Positions 45,301 to 55,688 are shown, counted from the first letter of the stretch. The stretch is 64,000 nt of DNA from Fidelibacterota bacterium (GCA_016844955.1 JAERTH010000052.1:16835-80834), one strand, 5' to 3'. Numbers and translations are program-made. The notes: generated by a model from the letters alone, not told the origin.

Positions 45301-48300
45301 CGATATCCAGATCGCCATCCTTGTCGAAGTCGCCCCAATCCATTGTATAACTATTTGAAGCAGGTAAGCCGGCACCTGTTTGCTCACTAAAACTGTTATC
45401 TCCATTGTTACGGAAGAGCTTTGTGATATTCTGATAACTTGCGTCCCGGCCTGCTATCATTAAATCTGTGAATCCATCACCATCGAAATCACCCCAGGCT
45501 GCCGACCCGTAATAAACAGGAGCTAAACTTATGCCCGTTTGCTCACTGAAACTACCATCTCCATTGTTGCGATATATTTTGGCGATATTGCCTGAATTGG
45601 CCATTCCAGTCAAAACAAAATCCAGGTAACCATCGTTGTCGTAATCTGCCCAGAGTCCATCTCCAAAAAAGACACCTGGTAAAATGATCCCGGTTTGCTC
45701 TGTAAAGGTGTTATCTCCATTGTTTTTGTAAATCTTTGCTATACGTCCAGATGATCCGCCCCCTGCAAGCAGGATATCCAGATGACCATCATTGTCGTAA
45801 TCACCCCAGTCGATTGAGCTATCGTCAACCCCTGGCAGGGCAATGGTTGTTTGCTCGACAAAATAGGGCTGAGTGTGGGTTGCTGGATTTCCAGCTGGTG
45901 TGGAAAGCAGATAGGCCTCGGAGTCGGCAGACCCGCTATATTCGCAGACCATGACGCGGAAGGTTTCCGTTGCAGGCAGGTTTGTCACCGTCACGCTGGT
46001 GTCTGATCCATTGTAGACACAATACCAACCCGTCGTCCCGATTTGACTGCCTGTACCCCACGCAGCACTGGCCGTATAGGTTGTAGCATCCACTGGCGTC
46101 GGCTTTCCAGTGTCAGCCTGTTTCACAAAAACGACTCGATTGTCCATCTCACCAGAAGTCCAGCTCAAATCAACGGTGGTTGCAGTGGCATTGCTGAAGA
46201 CCAGATCCTTTGACTGAAAGGCAACATTGAAGGAAGTTCCTGCTGTAAAACTACTGCCAGAAAAACTGTTATCGATAGTTTGAACGCCCCAATAGTATTC
46301 ACCTCCAGGTAATCCCGGGATAGTAAAACTATTATTCTGCCCTGTGTTTCCAGGCTGTACTACCCTTCGGGTTCCAGTGGCGAAGTCTGACAGTGGAGAC
46401 AGGATATTTCCGGTAGCAGCGTTGGTCCCAATATACATATTGTAGGTCAAACCATTTTGGGCAGTTTCTGTATCCGTGGATCGATCCCAGGAAAGGGTCA
46501 CAACATCACTGACTGTTGCCTGTAAGTTTGAAGGTGCCAGTGGTCCGGTATTGGGAGATCCTCCAAAATTCTGATATAGCATGACCCGGCCATGATAGTC
46601 ACCATCATAATACCCAGCTTCACCACAGACCAGAAGATCAGGATCACCATCAGCATCGTAGTCACCCCAGGTCAACGAACCTTCATATGCCCCCTGAAGA
46701 GAAATATTGGTTTGTTCCGTGAATGAGTCATCGCCATTATTCTTATAGAGCAGTGAAACCATTCCATTTGCAACACCAGAGTTGCTTGTAACTACAAGAT
46801 CCAGGTCGCCATCGGAATCATGATCGCCCCAGGCCAACGATGGATATTTCCAATAACTACCCAAAGTCTGATCTAACAAAGTGAAAGAATTGTCACCATT
46901 ATTCTTGTAGATTTTAGTAATATCTCCATAACTGTTGCTGTTTCCGGTGGTGGCCAGATCGATGTGACCATCATTATTGTAGTCAGCCCATTCTACATCC
47001 GGATAGTATACCGGAACCCAGGGCATTCCTGATTGTGCTTCAAAGCTGAGGCCATCTACATTCTTGTATAATGTGGCGGTCTGGGTGGATGCAACAAACC
47101 CGGTAACAAACACATCGATGTATCCATCATTATTGTAGTCAGCCCAGTCCGCTTGACTATATCGAAATTGATCAAACGGGATATCATTCTGCGCTGAAAG
47201 TGTGCCATCCTGATTATTTTTGTATAGTTTCGTATACGCGGTGCTATAATCACTGGTCACAAAAGCATCGAGATAGCCATCATTATCATAGTCCATCCAG
47301 CTTAAATGGAAACTTGTTCCTGAGCCAGTATTGAGATTTAGCACCTGTGTGAAGTTGTAATTCTGGTTATTCCGGTAGACCTGAATATTGGTGTAGTTAC
47401 CAACCAGCAAATCGATATAGCCATCTTTATCAAAATCATTCCATTCCAGGTAAGCACTGGATATGTTGGGTATCCCATGTCCTCCCAGAGAGGTGAATGT
47501 ATTGCTCCCATCATTTCGGAATACTTCTGTTAAGGCACCATAAGGCGATCCCATGGTTACCAGATCGAGGTCATCGTCATTGTCTATATCACCCCAACTT
47601 CCAGTACTTCTTTCTTTTTGGGTCAAGGTGATACCTGTTTCTACCTTAAAGTATGGTAAAACATACGTGGTGGGATTATCTGCAGCGGTACTGATCAGAT
47701 AGTTTTCACCGCCTGGGGCTCCGTTATATTCACAAACCATGACCTGGTAACTCTCACCATTGGGTAGGTCAGATACAGTGACACTGGTACCTTCCCCATT
47801 GTAGATGCAGTACCAACCCGTTGATTCAATCTGCGAACCTGATTCAAACTGAGTATCAGCAGTATAAGTCGTGTTGTCGTCAGGTTCAACAGATCCAGCG
47901 AATCCGGATTTGATAAATGCAACCCGTTTACTACCATTACCATTGGTCCAACTGATTGTCATTTGACCTGTTTCTGGATCACCAACCACCAGATCCAATG
48001 CCTGCAAGGTGGGTTCGGCAATATTTGTGGTAAAACTGACCTGCGAACCATAGTTGGTATCCACTGTATTGGTGATGTAGGCCCGCAAATAATAGGTAGT
48101 CAAAGCGTTGAGTCCGGTGATTTCGAAGGTGAATGTTCCAGTGGCTGTAACAGCTCCAAGTTCTGCCTTACTATCAGCAATTGTTGTTGTCTCTGAGGTG
48201 GACCAGCAAATGCCATGCTGGGTTGGATTTGGATTTCCAACAACGGTAACTGTACCGTGGGCTGTGGCGGAAGCAACCGTAATGTCAGCGACATCTTGTG

Positions 48301-51300
48301 TGGTTACTACTGGAAGTTGTAATGTGGTAAAGCTGACATCTGCTCCATAACTGGTTCCTATGGAATTGATGACATAGCTTCTGGCATGATAAGTCGTATT
48401 GGGGCTTAAGCCAGTAATCGCGCTGGAAAATGCTCCTGTGGTTGTCACTTCGCCAGCTTCACTTTTACTGTCGGCAGTTGTGGGGTTTTCAGATGTGGAC
48501 CAGCAAATACCGTGTTGACTGGGACTGGGATTCCCCAGGTTCGTAATGGTACCGTTTCCAGTGGCTGTAGCAGTATCAATGCCACTAACAACCTGTGTCG
48601 ATGTATAAGCCAAACCAAGTGTGGTGAAGCTTGAATCAGCGCTATAGGATGTACCAGCCAGATTGGTGGCATATGCACGAACGTGATACAAGGTGTGGGG
48701 GGTGAGACCCGTGAGCTCAGAAGTAAATGAACCGGAACCCGATCCATTTGATGTGGTATCGTTTACTATCGTTGGATTCTCAGATAAACCCCAGCAAACA
48801 CCCCTGACTGTTGCAGCCTGGCCATGAACATCATCAGCCACATTACCACCGGATACAGCCGATGTTGTGGTTATGCTGCCTATGGATGCTGTTACGAGTG
48901 TGGGCGTATTGATAGCGGGATCATCAGGATATTCAATATCAAGATAGGGATAGCCACCATTGCGGTTGTTCCCAATATTCCAATACTCATTCTCGCCATT
49001 GGCGGTTTCACCTTTGAAGTCCCAGCCTGCGGAGATAAACATGGTTTTGACTTTTAGCTCAGCTGTTGTTAAGCCAGTACCACCCGCACTGGCTCCATGA
49101 GCGCTGGTTTGGGTGTCCCAGAATGAATCGGTAACCGGTGCATTGGTGCTATTCAGTCCAATGAGTCCACCTGATGTCCCAGAACATTCCACGAATCCTG
49201 CTGAATAGCTTGCGCTCACTGAACCACTGCTTATGCTACCGATCAGTCCTCCAGCATAGCTTCCAGCCCTGCTGGTTGAACGACTGTAGCAATTAGTCAC
49301 GGTGGTGTTGGAAATATTGCCCAGCAATCCTCCACCGTGGGCACTACTTGCCATAACGGTGCCTCCGCTCACACAACTTACAATGGTGCTACTCTCAGCA
49401 ATTCCAATCAAACCACCACTCAATTGGGACCGGGATGTGGAGGCAACAGATGTACGACAATCTTCAATGGTGGCTCCATCGGTTCCACCGGCAATACCGC
49501 CAACATAACTGGAAAATCCAAATACGCTTCCGGTCACATAGCAGTTGCGGACCGTTGCACCACTGATCTTGCCTGCCAGGCCGCCAACGACTGACGATCC
49601 CTGAATATTGACGTTGGGTAGTCCAAGATTCTCAATGACACTGGAGGAGCTATTGATATAACCAAATAGACCCCAAAATGTACCTGAGCTCCACTGCATA
49701 ACCAGATTACTGATAGTATGTCCATCCCCATTGTAGCTACCTGTGAATGGGATGGTTGTATTGCCAAGCGGTTGTCCTAAAGACACTCCCCCTGCGTTGA
49801 TATCAGCTGTCTGGATAAAGCATTTGTCCCAGTAGGAGGTATTTGCCTTCAGAAATTGCATATCTGACACATTAGCAATCTGGTATGGATTTTCAGAGGT
49901 TCCTGCACCATAAAGATCAACAGCGTTTGCCGTGATACTCACTTCATGCGGTGAACCATCTCCATCATGTGTAAAAGTGAGGGTCCCTGGTGTTGAACCA
50001 GAAACTGTGGGTGAAAAAGTAACTGTAAACTCCTGAGATCCGCCAATCCCAATGCTGGCAGATTCAGGGGAAATGGTATACAGTGTAGGATCACACACAA
50101 TCTCACTGATGGACATACCCAGGTTTCCTGAATTGGTAATTGTTAGTGTTTGTGTTCCCTCCGTATTGACCTGCACATCACCAAAAGGCAGTTCTGAAAC
50201 ACTGGGACCAAAGAGCCCCTGTTTTCCTGATCCACTTACGGCAATGGTATGCGTCGCTCCGTTGGGATTGTGGGTCAGTGTTAGTGTTCCCGATTTGTCT
50301 CCATAATTGGATGGTTCAAAGGTAACTGTGAAGATCGCACTTGAACCTGCAGGCAGTGTAGCAGTACCTGGTGCGATAGAGAATTGGGCATCATCAATTA
50401 AGGCTGATGAAATGTTCAAAACACCACCACCAGAATTTGTAATGGTGACAGTTCCATCGGAAGTTTCTCCAACATTTACCGCACCGATCGCCAGACTGGT
50501 TGAGCTGGTCTGATAAACTGGTGCTGAAACGGGAGCCGTTGAATTGACCCATGCGGGTGCATTTACCAATGTGCCTGTATGACCATTGCCAGTTGCATCT
50601 CCTGTGAAATTGCCCGAGCCTTCATCCATTCTGAGGTAGGCGATCAACCCTGTCTCATTTCCAGCTAAAGAAGCATAGGAGGCTTGAATTTGGACCTCTG
50701 AGCGGACGTGGTCGTATAGTCGAAGCTCGTCCAGTGAACCAGTAAAATATCCCTTTGTCTCTGCAGCTGTGGAGCCTCCAAGCCGATATTCATCACCGCC
50801 TGTCTGTAGGGTGCCGACAGCAAGGGCCGTTCCCTCCTCCTGGCCATTTACGAACAGGCGCATCATGCCATTGTTCTCAGCCGTGATAACAATGTGGTAC
50901 CAGGTATCTGCAACTGCTGTAGTTGTTGAGACCACTGATTTACCAGATCCATCAAAGAGATAGTGACAGAATTTACCATCTGAATCCAGATAGAGCATTT
51001 GAGTGAAGAAACTCTGAGGGTCGGCAGACTGTGTGCGCATGAAGATGTTCTGATTGGTGCCACTACTGGGTTTTGCCCAGAATTCTACACCATAAGCAGC
51101 CGGATCCTGCTCATCGGGTATCACCACATATTGACTGCTGGCGGCATTAAATGTGAGTGCTTTCTCGGCATCACTTTGAGCCTGATATAATCCTGTTCCA
51201 CTCAAACCAACAGTATGATTCCCGGCATTATCCGTAAATGTCAGATTCCCACTTTGAGCAGCTTCAGAGCCAGGTGTAAAGGTCGCAGTAAATACTTGAT

Positions 51301-54300
51301 CACTACCGGCCAAGATATCTGCGGTTGAGGGTGAGATAGTGAAATCTGTCCCTGGTGTGGATATGGCACTCACATGCAGGACTCCACCACCAGTATTACT
51401 CACCGTGATACTCTGCTGAGCGTTCTCCCCAACAAGTACACTGCCAAACGCATGACTGGCTGGTGAAGCTGAAAAAACAGGAGTATTTACTGGAGCTGTA
51501 GAACTATTCCAGGTAGGTGCATTTACGAGGGTCATTGACAAACCATGTCCACTTCCATCTCTTGCAACTGTACCACTACCCTCATCCAAGCGCCAATATC
51601 CGGCGAGGCCTGTTTCATTTCCTGTGAGAGAGGTGTAACTCGCGCGAATCTGCTCCTGACTACGGGCTACCGACCAGATTCGTGTTTCATCGATCTGCCC
51701 CTTAAAAGGCGAGCCGCCCACAGAAACGGATCCAAGGTTCATCTCATTCGTTGGTGTATATGGTGCTGTCCCAGGTGTGCTCAGGACCTGCTCAGTCCCA
51801 TCCAGATATAGATGCCAACTACCATTGTCTCTGACTGCAGCCACATGATGCCAACCTCCAGTGGGTAACGCTGTAGATGAAGTGACCCAGGCAACACCAC
51901 CACATAGGATGGTCAGATTTTGGCCGGCAGCATCATAGAGAACCAGACCATAACCATTTCCTCCAGAGTTTCCGTTATACATAATACCGGCACTGCCTGC
52001 CTGTCCATCCCAGTTTACCCAGGTTTCCATTGTGATATTATCTGTGGCTACTGTGGCCAGACCACCTGTCAGATATTGATTCGCTCCGTTCAGAGTAATT
52101 GTGTTTTCTGCCGTTGACTGAGCCTGAAAAAGACCAGTACCGCTAATGCCCACTGTATGGTCTCCGGCATTATCATCAAATGCCAGATTTCCGCTCTGAT
52201 TACCTGAGCTGGTAGGTTCGAATACAACTGTAAAATTTTGGCTGTTCCCTGCTGCAATATTTACTGAGCCTGGTGAAACTGTGAAGGCAGCTGTCGCTGG
52301 TGTCACTGAATCAATGATCAGGAAACCACCGCCAGTATTAGATACGGTAATTGTCTGCGTCTCAATCTCCCCAACCAGAACACTGCCAAAATCATGACTG
52401 GCAGGAGATGCTGATAATACAGGTGATACGACTTGAGCACCTGATGTTTCCACCCAGGCCACATCATAGGCCAGGGTCCCTGTATGACCACCGCCACTGG
52501 CATCACCTGTGGTGCCACCACTGCCTTCATCCAGGCGCCAGTAACCAACCAGACCATCCTCATTGCCCCCTAGCGATCCAAAATTGCCTCGTATCTCAGC
52601 AGGTGTTCGAATGTCGTTCCAAATGCGAACCTCATCGATCTCACCCTGAAAATTTTGACCGGCTGCATCACCGCCAATTCGAAGATCGAAAATAGTTTCC
52701 TGCCCGACTGGAGCTATTCCAAGGCTGAATTCTGCTCCATTCAGGTAGAAAAGCACATTGTCTGACTTGTAGACAACAGCTATATGATACCATTCTCCTT
52801 CCACCAATTGCGGAGTCGTAAACCAACCATCAAGGCCATACCCGATCACAAGCTGATTACTATTTGGCCAGACCCAGATTCCTCTGTCCCAGCCACCATT
52901 ATCAGAGCTCAAGATTCCTTGGAATCCCCCATAATTCAGGCGGGTAGGTTTGATCCAGGCTTCAAAAGTGGTATTGGTAAGGGCTGAAGGTTGAACATTG
53001 AGGCTGGTCTGGATATGATCACCACTACCGTCAAAGAAGACACTGCTTCCGGCATCCATCTGGGCTGAAAACTGGCCGGCACCAGTGATAGATATGGTGT
53101 GGTTGCCATCATTGTCTGTGAAGGAAAGGTTGCCATCGTGTGCTCCCCCAGACAAAGGTGCAAAGGTCAATGTGAAAACCTGACTGCCTCCCCCGGCAAT
53201 ACTTGCGCTGGTGGGCGTTATCTCATAATCCACCCCAGGATCGGATACCGCTGAAATATTCAAGTATCCTCCTCCAGTGTTTGTAACAGTTATGGATTGC
53301 TGGCTGGACCTGCCAACCAAGATAGTACCAAAGTTGTGGCTGGATATTGACGAAGAGAATATGGGCATGGCATCCCAGGTCGTAAATGATTGTTGGTTTC
53401 CATATGCCGTTCCTGCCAGGTTTGAGGCGTAGGCTCGCACATAGTAGGTAGTAGAAGGAGACAACCCGGTAAGTGATGAGCTAAACGAGCCTGTGCCTGT
53501 TTCATCAGAGCTCAAGGCATTTGCAATGGTCGGTGTAGCAGAAGTACTCCAACAAACACCCCTGGCACTCACTGGCCCTCCCCCGTCTGAGGAAATAGTA
53601 CCACCGGAACTGGCGCTTATGTTGATGATATCCGAGATTGCAGTGGTTGTCAGTGTTGGTACTGCAACCACTGGATCCGAAGGATACTGCCAGTCCAGAT
53701 AAGGATATCCATTATTTCGATCATTACCAATGTTCCAGATATCGTTGATCCCGGCATCCCTGAAATCCCAGCCTGCATCTGTAAAAGTGGGGCGCGATTT
53801 CATATTCTTAGTTGATTGAGGAACTCCAGTCTGGCTGCTAGCCTGGCCAGAGGTCTGAACATCCCAAAAGCTACTTGTAGCGGCTGGCCCGTAATCACCA
53901 ACCAGTCCACCAGAGCTGGAGCCTGATACAGCACCTGTACTATAAGAATGTGCCAAAGTCCCGTCGGTGTTGTTTCCAACCAGACCTCCCACAGCATTGA
54001 TACCCGTAACACTCCCCAGAGCATAACTGTTTTGAACCGTACCAAACTGATTGTAACCAACCAGGCCGCCTGTGCTGTAATAGTTTCCAGTGTTGACTGT
54101 GGTTGCGACGCTATAGCTTTTCGATATGGTAGAGGAAGATCTATTCCCTCCGACCAGACCACCAACATTGTGTCCTGCACCGGATACTGATCCCGTGCAG
54201 TAGCAATTCTGGACCGTCGTACCACTCGCTTCACCAATGAGAGACCCAACATAAGTCGAGCCGGAAATATTCGCATTTGTTACACCAAGATTTGAAATTT

Positions 54301-55309
54301 GGGCATTCGAAGTTGCACCGATAAAGCCCTGATAGCCCTGGCCGCTTCGATTAACGGTTATTGCGTCGATAATATGGGAATTACCATCATAAACACCGGT
54401 AAATTTGGTGGAGGAGTTACCAACAGGAGACCACCCTGTGCCACCGTACCACAAGCTGGTCAGAGAAGCATCAATGTTTGCTGTTTGGGTGTAATATTTA
54501 TTCCATTGTGACGAATTTGCAGATAGCCAGTTGAGGTTATTCAGACTTGCGATCTGATAGGGGTCACCAGAAGTCCCTGCCCCTGATGGTTGAAATACAC
54601 CGGTAACATTAACAGGGTTACCTGATGTGGTGCCATTCTGTCCGTAGGGTCCATAATCTACCAGCGTGGTTCCACTTAAGTTTCCGCGGTAGTAGGCCAG
54701 CATACCTGTTTCAGAACCAGATCGTTCAAGATTCATGGTGGACTGAATTTCAGACTGGCTGCGCGCATAATTGTATACGACCACTTCATCAATCATTCCA
54801 TCAAACCAGCCACCGCCCCAGCGGCCAATAATAAAGTTACCCGCTACTGTGTTAATACCTCTTGCAGTATTGAAAATGAGGACTCCGTTGGCATATAGTT
54901 TCACATTGGACCCATCATAGGTCATTGCAAAGTGCGTCCAGTTATTCTTGCTGCCAGGAACATCGACATCATAGGCAATCTCCCAGAGCTGTATTACCCA
55001 CCTATTGTCTACTGAACCATGCGTTCTCAGTGTAAACTCACTGGCTCCGGGGAGACCCTCTGTCCAAACGCCTCGATCATCGAATGTCCTGGTATATACC
55101 CACGCCTCAACTGTTCTGGGATTAGCACCCGTAATAGATAGATTTCCAGCTCCACAGTCCACTTGTTGATTTGTCCCATTAAAATTGACTGCATAATCCT
55201 GTGCCTGAACGAGTCCTGTTCCCACAATCATCATGAGGGGTAGCATCAGATAGTTCAGTAGTCCTTGTCTAATCTTTGATTGGCAGGCGTGAATGATTGA
55301 ATTATACAT
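42347..55309 (-). CDS. Giant 4320-residue T9SS-secreted mosaic protein (LamG, GLUG, FG-GAP, Fn3)
   Basis: One uninterrupted frame of 4320 codons. Approximate order: signal peptide (1-36, ending GTGLVQA); LamG 1 (38-215); GLUG repeats (350-495); Fn3-like (556-640); four further rounds of choice-of-anchor-D domain (GTILVG..., GSVLVGE... TGG) and LamG (646-1586), then two more anchor-D domains (to 1793); second GLUG block (1810-2090); three Fn3-like repeats with VCWS (2136-2433); FG-GAP/VCBS block 1 with calcium loops such as DNDDDLDLV and DYDADGDPDLL (2556-2916); Fn3; FG-GAP block 2 (3150-3503); Fn3; LamG 5 (3737-3960); sorting domain YPNPFNPQITIPLALP (4227-4320). It looks like a surface adhesin or glycan/protein binder; no catalytic motif was seen. 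Its ATG overlaps the receiver-only regulator gene by 8 bp. Confidence 0.9.
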   Translation of the reverse strand: MYNSIIHACQSKIRQGLLNYLMLPLMMIVGTGLVQAQDYAVNFNGTNQQVDCGAGNLSITGANPRTVEAWVYTRTFDDRGVWTEGLPGASEFTLRTHGSVDNRWVIQLWEIAYDVDVPGSKNNWTHFAMTYDGSNVKLYANGVLIFNTARGINTVAGNFIIGRWGGGWFDGMIDEVVVYNYARSQSEIQSTMNLERSGSETGMLAYYRGNLSGTTLVDYGPYGQNGTTSGNPVNVTGVFQPSGAGTSGDPYQIASLNNLNWLSANSSQWNKYYTQTANIDASLTSLWYGGTGWSPVGNSSTKFTGVYDGNSHIIDAITVNRSGQGYQGFIGATSNAQISNLGVTNANISGSTYVGSLIGEASGTTVQNCYCTGSVSGAGHNVGGLVGGNRSSSTISKSYSVATTVNTGNYYSTGGLVGYNQFGTVQNSYALGSVTGINAVGGLVGNNTDGTLAHSYSTGAVSGSSSGGLVGDYGPAATSSFWDVQTSGQASSQTGVPQSTKNMKSRPTFTDAGWDFRDAGINDIWNIGNDRNNGYPYLDWQYPSDPVVAVPTLTTTAISDIINISASSGGTISSDGGGPVSARGVCWSTSATPTIANALSSDETGTGSFSSSLTGLSPSTTYYVRAYASNLAGTAYGNQQSFTTWDAMPIFSSSISSHNFGTILVGRSSQQSITVTNTGGGYLNISAVSDPGVDYEITPTSASIAGGGSQVFTLTFAPLSGGAHDGNLSFTDNDGNHTISITGAGQFSAQMDAGSSVFFDGSGDHIQTSLNVQPSALTNTTFEAWIKPTRLNYGGFQGILSSDNGGWDRGIWVWPNSNQLVIGYGLDGWFTTPQLVEGEWYHIAVVYKSDNVLFYLNGAEFSLGIAPVGQETIFDLRIGGDAAGQNFQGEIDEVRIWNDIRTPAEIRGNFGSLGGNEDGLVGYWRLDEGSGGTTGDASGGGHTGTLAYDVAWVETSGAQVVSPVLSASPASHDFGSVLVGEIETQTITVSNTGGGFLIIDSVTPATAAFTVSPGSVNIAAGNSQNFTVVFEPTSSGNQSGNLAFDDNAGDHTVGISGTGLFQAQSTAENTITLNGANQYLTGGLATVATDNITMETWVNWDGQAGSAGIMYNGNSGGNGYGLVLYDAAGQNLTILCGGVAWVTSSTALPTGGWHHVAAVRDNGSWHLYLDGTEQVLSTPGTAPYTPTNEMNLGSVSVGGSPFKGQIDETRIWSVARSQEQIRASYTSLTGNETGLAGYWRLDEGSGTVARDGSGHGLSMTLVNAPTWNSSTAPVNTPVFSASPASHAFGSVLVGENAQQSITVSNTGGGVLHVSAISTPGTDFTISPSTADILAGSDQVFTATFTPGSEAAQSGNLTFTDNAGNHTVGLSGTGLYQAQSDAEKALTFNAASSQYVVIPDEQDPAAYGVEFWAKPSSGTNQNIFMRTQSADPQSFFTQMLYLDSDGKFCHYLFDGSGKSVVSTTTAVADTWYHIVITAENNGMMRLFVNGQEEGTALAVGTLQTGGDEYRLGGSTAAETKGYFTGSLDELRLYDHVRSEVQIQASYASLAGNETGLIAYLRMDEGSGNFTGDATGNGHTGTLVNAPAWVNSTAPVSAPVYQTSSTSLAIGAVNVGETSDGTVTITNSGGGVLNISSALIDDAQFSIAPGTATLPAGSSAIFTVTFEPSNYGDKSGTLTLTHNPNGATHTIAVSGSGKQGLFGPSVSELPFGDVQVNTEGTQTLTITNSGNLGMSISEIVCDPTLYTISPESASIGIGGSQEFTVTFSPTVSGSTPGTLTFTHDGDGSPHEVSITANAVDLYGAGTSENPYQIANVSDMQFLKANTSYWDKCFIQTADINAGGVSLGQPLGNTTIPFTGSYNGDGHTISNLVMQWSSGTFWGLFGYINSSSSVIENLGLPNVNIQGSSVVGGLAGKISGATVRNCYVTGSVFGFSSYVGGIAGGTDGATIEDCRTSVASTSRSQLSGGLIGIAESSTIVSCVSGGTVMASSAHGGGLLGNISNTTVTNCYSRSTSRAGSYAGGLIGSISSGSVSASYSAGFVECSGTSGGLIGLNSTNAPVTDSFWDTQTSAHGASAGGTGLTTAELKVKTMFISAGWDFKGETANGENEYWNIGNNRNGGYPYLDIEYPDDPAINTPTLVTASIGSITTTSAVSGGNVADDVHGQAATVRGVCWGLSENPTIVNDTTSNGSGSGSFTSELTGLTPHTLYHVRAYATNLAGTSYSADSSFTTLGLAYTSTQVVSGIDTATATGNGTITNLGNPSPSQHGICWSTSENPTTADSKSEAGEVTTTGAFSSAITGLSPNTTYHARSYVINSIGTSYGADVSFTTLQLPVVTTQDVADITVASATAHGTVTVVGNPNPTQHGICWSTSETTTIADSKAELGAVTATGTFTFEITGLNALTTYYLRAYITNTVDTNYGSQVSFTTNIAEPTLQALDLVVGDPETGQMTISWTNGNGSKRVAFIKSGFAGSVEPDDNTTYTADTQFESGSQIESTGWYCIYNGEGTSVTVSDLPNGESYQVMVCEYNGAPGGENYLISTAADNPTTYVLPYFKVETGITLTQKERSTGSWGDIDNDDDLDLVTMGSPYGALTEVFRNDGSNTFTSLGGHGIPNISSAYLEWNDFDKDGYIDLLVGNYTNIQVYRNNQNYNFTQVLNLNTGSGTSFHLSWMDYDNDGYLDAFVTSDYSTAYTKLYKNNQDGTLSAQNDIPFDQFRYSQADWADYNNDGYIDVFVTGFVASTQTATLYKNVDGLSFEAQSGMPWVPVYYPDVEWADYNNDGHIDLATTGNSNSYGDITKIYKNNGDNSFTLLDQTLGSYWKYPSLAWGDHDSDGDLDLVVTSNSGVANGMVSLLYKNNGDDSFTEQTNISLQGAYEGSLTWGDYDADGDPDLLVCGEAGYYDGDYHGRVMLYQNFGGSPNTGPLAPSNLQATVSDVVTLSWDRSTDTETAQNGLTYNMYIGTNAATGNILSPLSDFATGTRRVVQPGNTGQNNSFTIPGLPGGEYYWGVQTIDNSFSGSSFTAGTSFNVAFQSKDLVFSNATATTVDLSWTSGEMDNRVVFVKQADTGKPTPVDATTYTASAAWGTGSQIGTTGWYCVYNGSDTSVTVTNLPATETFRVMVCEYSGSADSEAYLLSTPAGNPATHTQPYFVEQTTIALPGVDDSSIDWGDYDNDGHLDILLAGGGSSGRIAKIYKNNGDNTFTEQTGIILPGVFFGDGLWADYDNDGYLDFVLTGMANSGNIAKIYRNNGDGSFSEQTGISLAPVYYGSAAWGDFDGDGFTDLMIAGRDASYQNITKLFRNNGDNSFSEQTGAGLPASNSYTMDWGDFDKDGDLDIVLNSCIYRNNGDNTFSNLSGNGLLTSARESRWGDYDCDGYLDLLITGGYDTKVYRNNGNSTFSALSETILSGTDASSARWGDYDNDGDLDILLAGDYRTSTFCTKVYRYDGDNIFREMTGATMEGIHDGSAIWCDYDNDNDLDILLAGNNGSERITKLYRNESPVANTAPEVPDNLSVTSSAEVDFSWDKSTDTQTAQNALTYNLYIGSTASSSEHLAPHADMSSGQRRIVAMGNTQLLNAYTMSELQEGQYCWGVQAIDNGYKASSFAMGNSFYYLPPPVTPASNLIFSNMESDQLTLSWTNGSGEKRAVFVKQDGVGRPAPVDDVTYVASNIFGSGSQVGNSGWFCVYDGIGSNTTVSNIGASSIYRFAVLEYNEAESNIRYLTAPVAANPRTRFPAILGSGLALTFDGVNDCVALPAEVGNTLSGGSAITVEYWFKGSQLQSPFRLQDGSGYIVAGWEINTPVHIISTDGGTGGVSVGDQNVVEDGNWHHLAMTWESNTTDGFRSYLDGVLVASRNSANVNLPVFDGVQPYLGSINGTGEFLDGCMDEVRVWNVARSQNQIAANMCSKLIPATHINLIAYYNCDGVAGTTTLTDAKNESHGTLINSDVNSVWNRSGVPMGDGGACLATTIPTYLGNFGQRCLVEITSLPDQGNFLNLYTAISGGGSFNVADVGTWPENISRRADVIWGIHAVGSITANLVFDYSQLEGVVDAGQAHLIKRAGPGSEWIDVTADFIHDTVNRTFTKLNNGSFSEYSVGTEGGDTSLPVELSEFSAKQELKTISLNWVTDSEIENLGFILERRIPDNRHPELIEGRHEIASYLTHEGLGGQGSTNESSAYAFIDDDLQLDKEYTYFLYDVDYQGELTLLDSISISLDLTEWDRIPEEFSLGMLYPNPFNPQITIPLALPEQAEIHLVIYDIRGREVVKLANGHMQAGRHQLLWTGKNAQGKPVASGIYLISCSMRAHESGKQLRSTQKILKLE
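42851..42878. repeat. REP-like element inside the giant gene
   Basis: CGCCCTTCGATTAGCTCAGG, continuing GTGACGA, is the imperfect palindrome of the common 'CCCTGAGCNNGTCGAAGGG' type of short dispersed repeat. It is read in frame on the minus strand as RHPELIEGR (residues about 4145-4153). Confidence 0.55.
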
Positions 55310-55688
55310 GATGTTCCCCTGTTATGACAGATTGTGGTCTGATGATTTCCTGAACGGCAAAAACGTCTTCCTTGGACACATAGGCTTTAGCACCCAATCC
55401 GAGACCTTTTGCGATGAGTTTTTTATTGATGAAATTGGAGAGGAAGATGACTTTCGCATGTGGGTGCGCCTGGATCAGCTGCTTGGTGGCATCCATTCCA
55501 TTTACGAACTTCATGTTAACATCCATGAGGACCCAGTCAGGATTGAATTCAGCGTAAAGCTCGTTCACACCAGCACCATCATCCATTTCCAGGACACGAT
55601 CATCTCCAGTAGTTAATATCTGACGAACCAGTGCCCTGAAACGGGCATTGTCATCAATGATCATCAGTTTTAATGGATCTTTCCCCAC
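55302..55688 (-). CDS. Receiver-only response regulator
   Basis: 128 residues, a single CheY-like receiver with no output domain. Acid pocket Asp12/Asp13 (LMIIDDNARF), phosphoacceptor Asp56 (VLMDVNMKF), Ser84 (IFLSNF) and Lys106 (AYVSKED) are all present. The last four codons overlap the ATG of the giant T9SS protein gene (8 bp), so the two are translationally coupled. It probably signals by phosphorylation-dependent protein contact. The nearby propeller histidine kinase is a possible phosphodonor, but this gene is separated from it by the NarL-type regulator and a palindrome. Confidence 0.88.
   Translation of the reverse strand: MGKDPLKLMIIDDNARFRALVRQILTTGDDRVLEMDDGAGVNELYAEFNPDWVLMDVNMKFVNGMDATKQLIQAHPHAKVIFLSNFINKKLIAKGLGLGAKAYVSKEDVFAVQEIIRPQSVITGEHHV

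Noticed and set aside
44800..47640. Regular repeats that could suggest CRISPR or satellite DNA
   Set aside because: They are protein-level FG-GAP/VCBS calcium-loop repeats with divergent DNA and an open frame.
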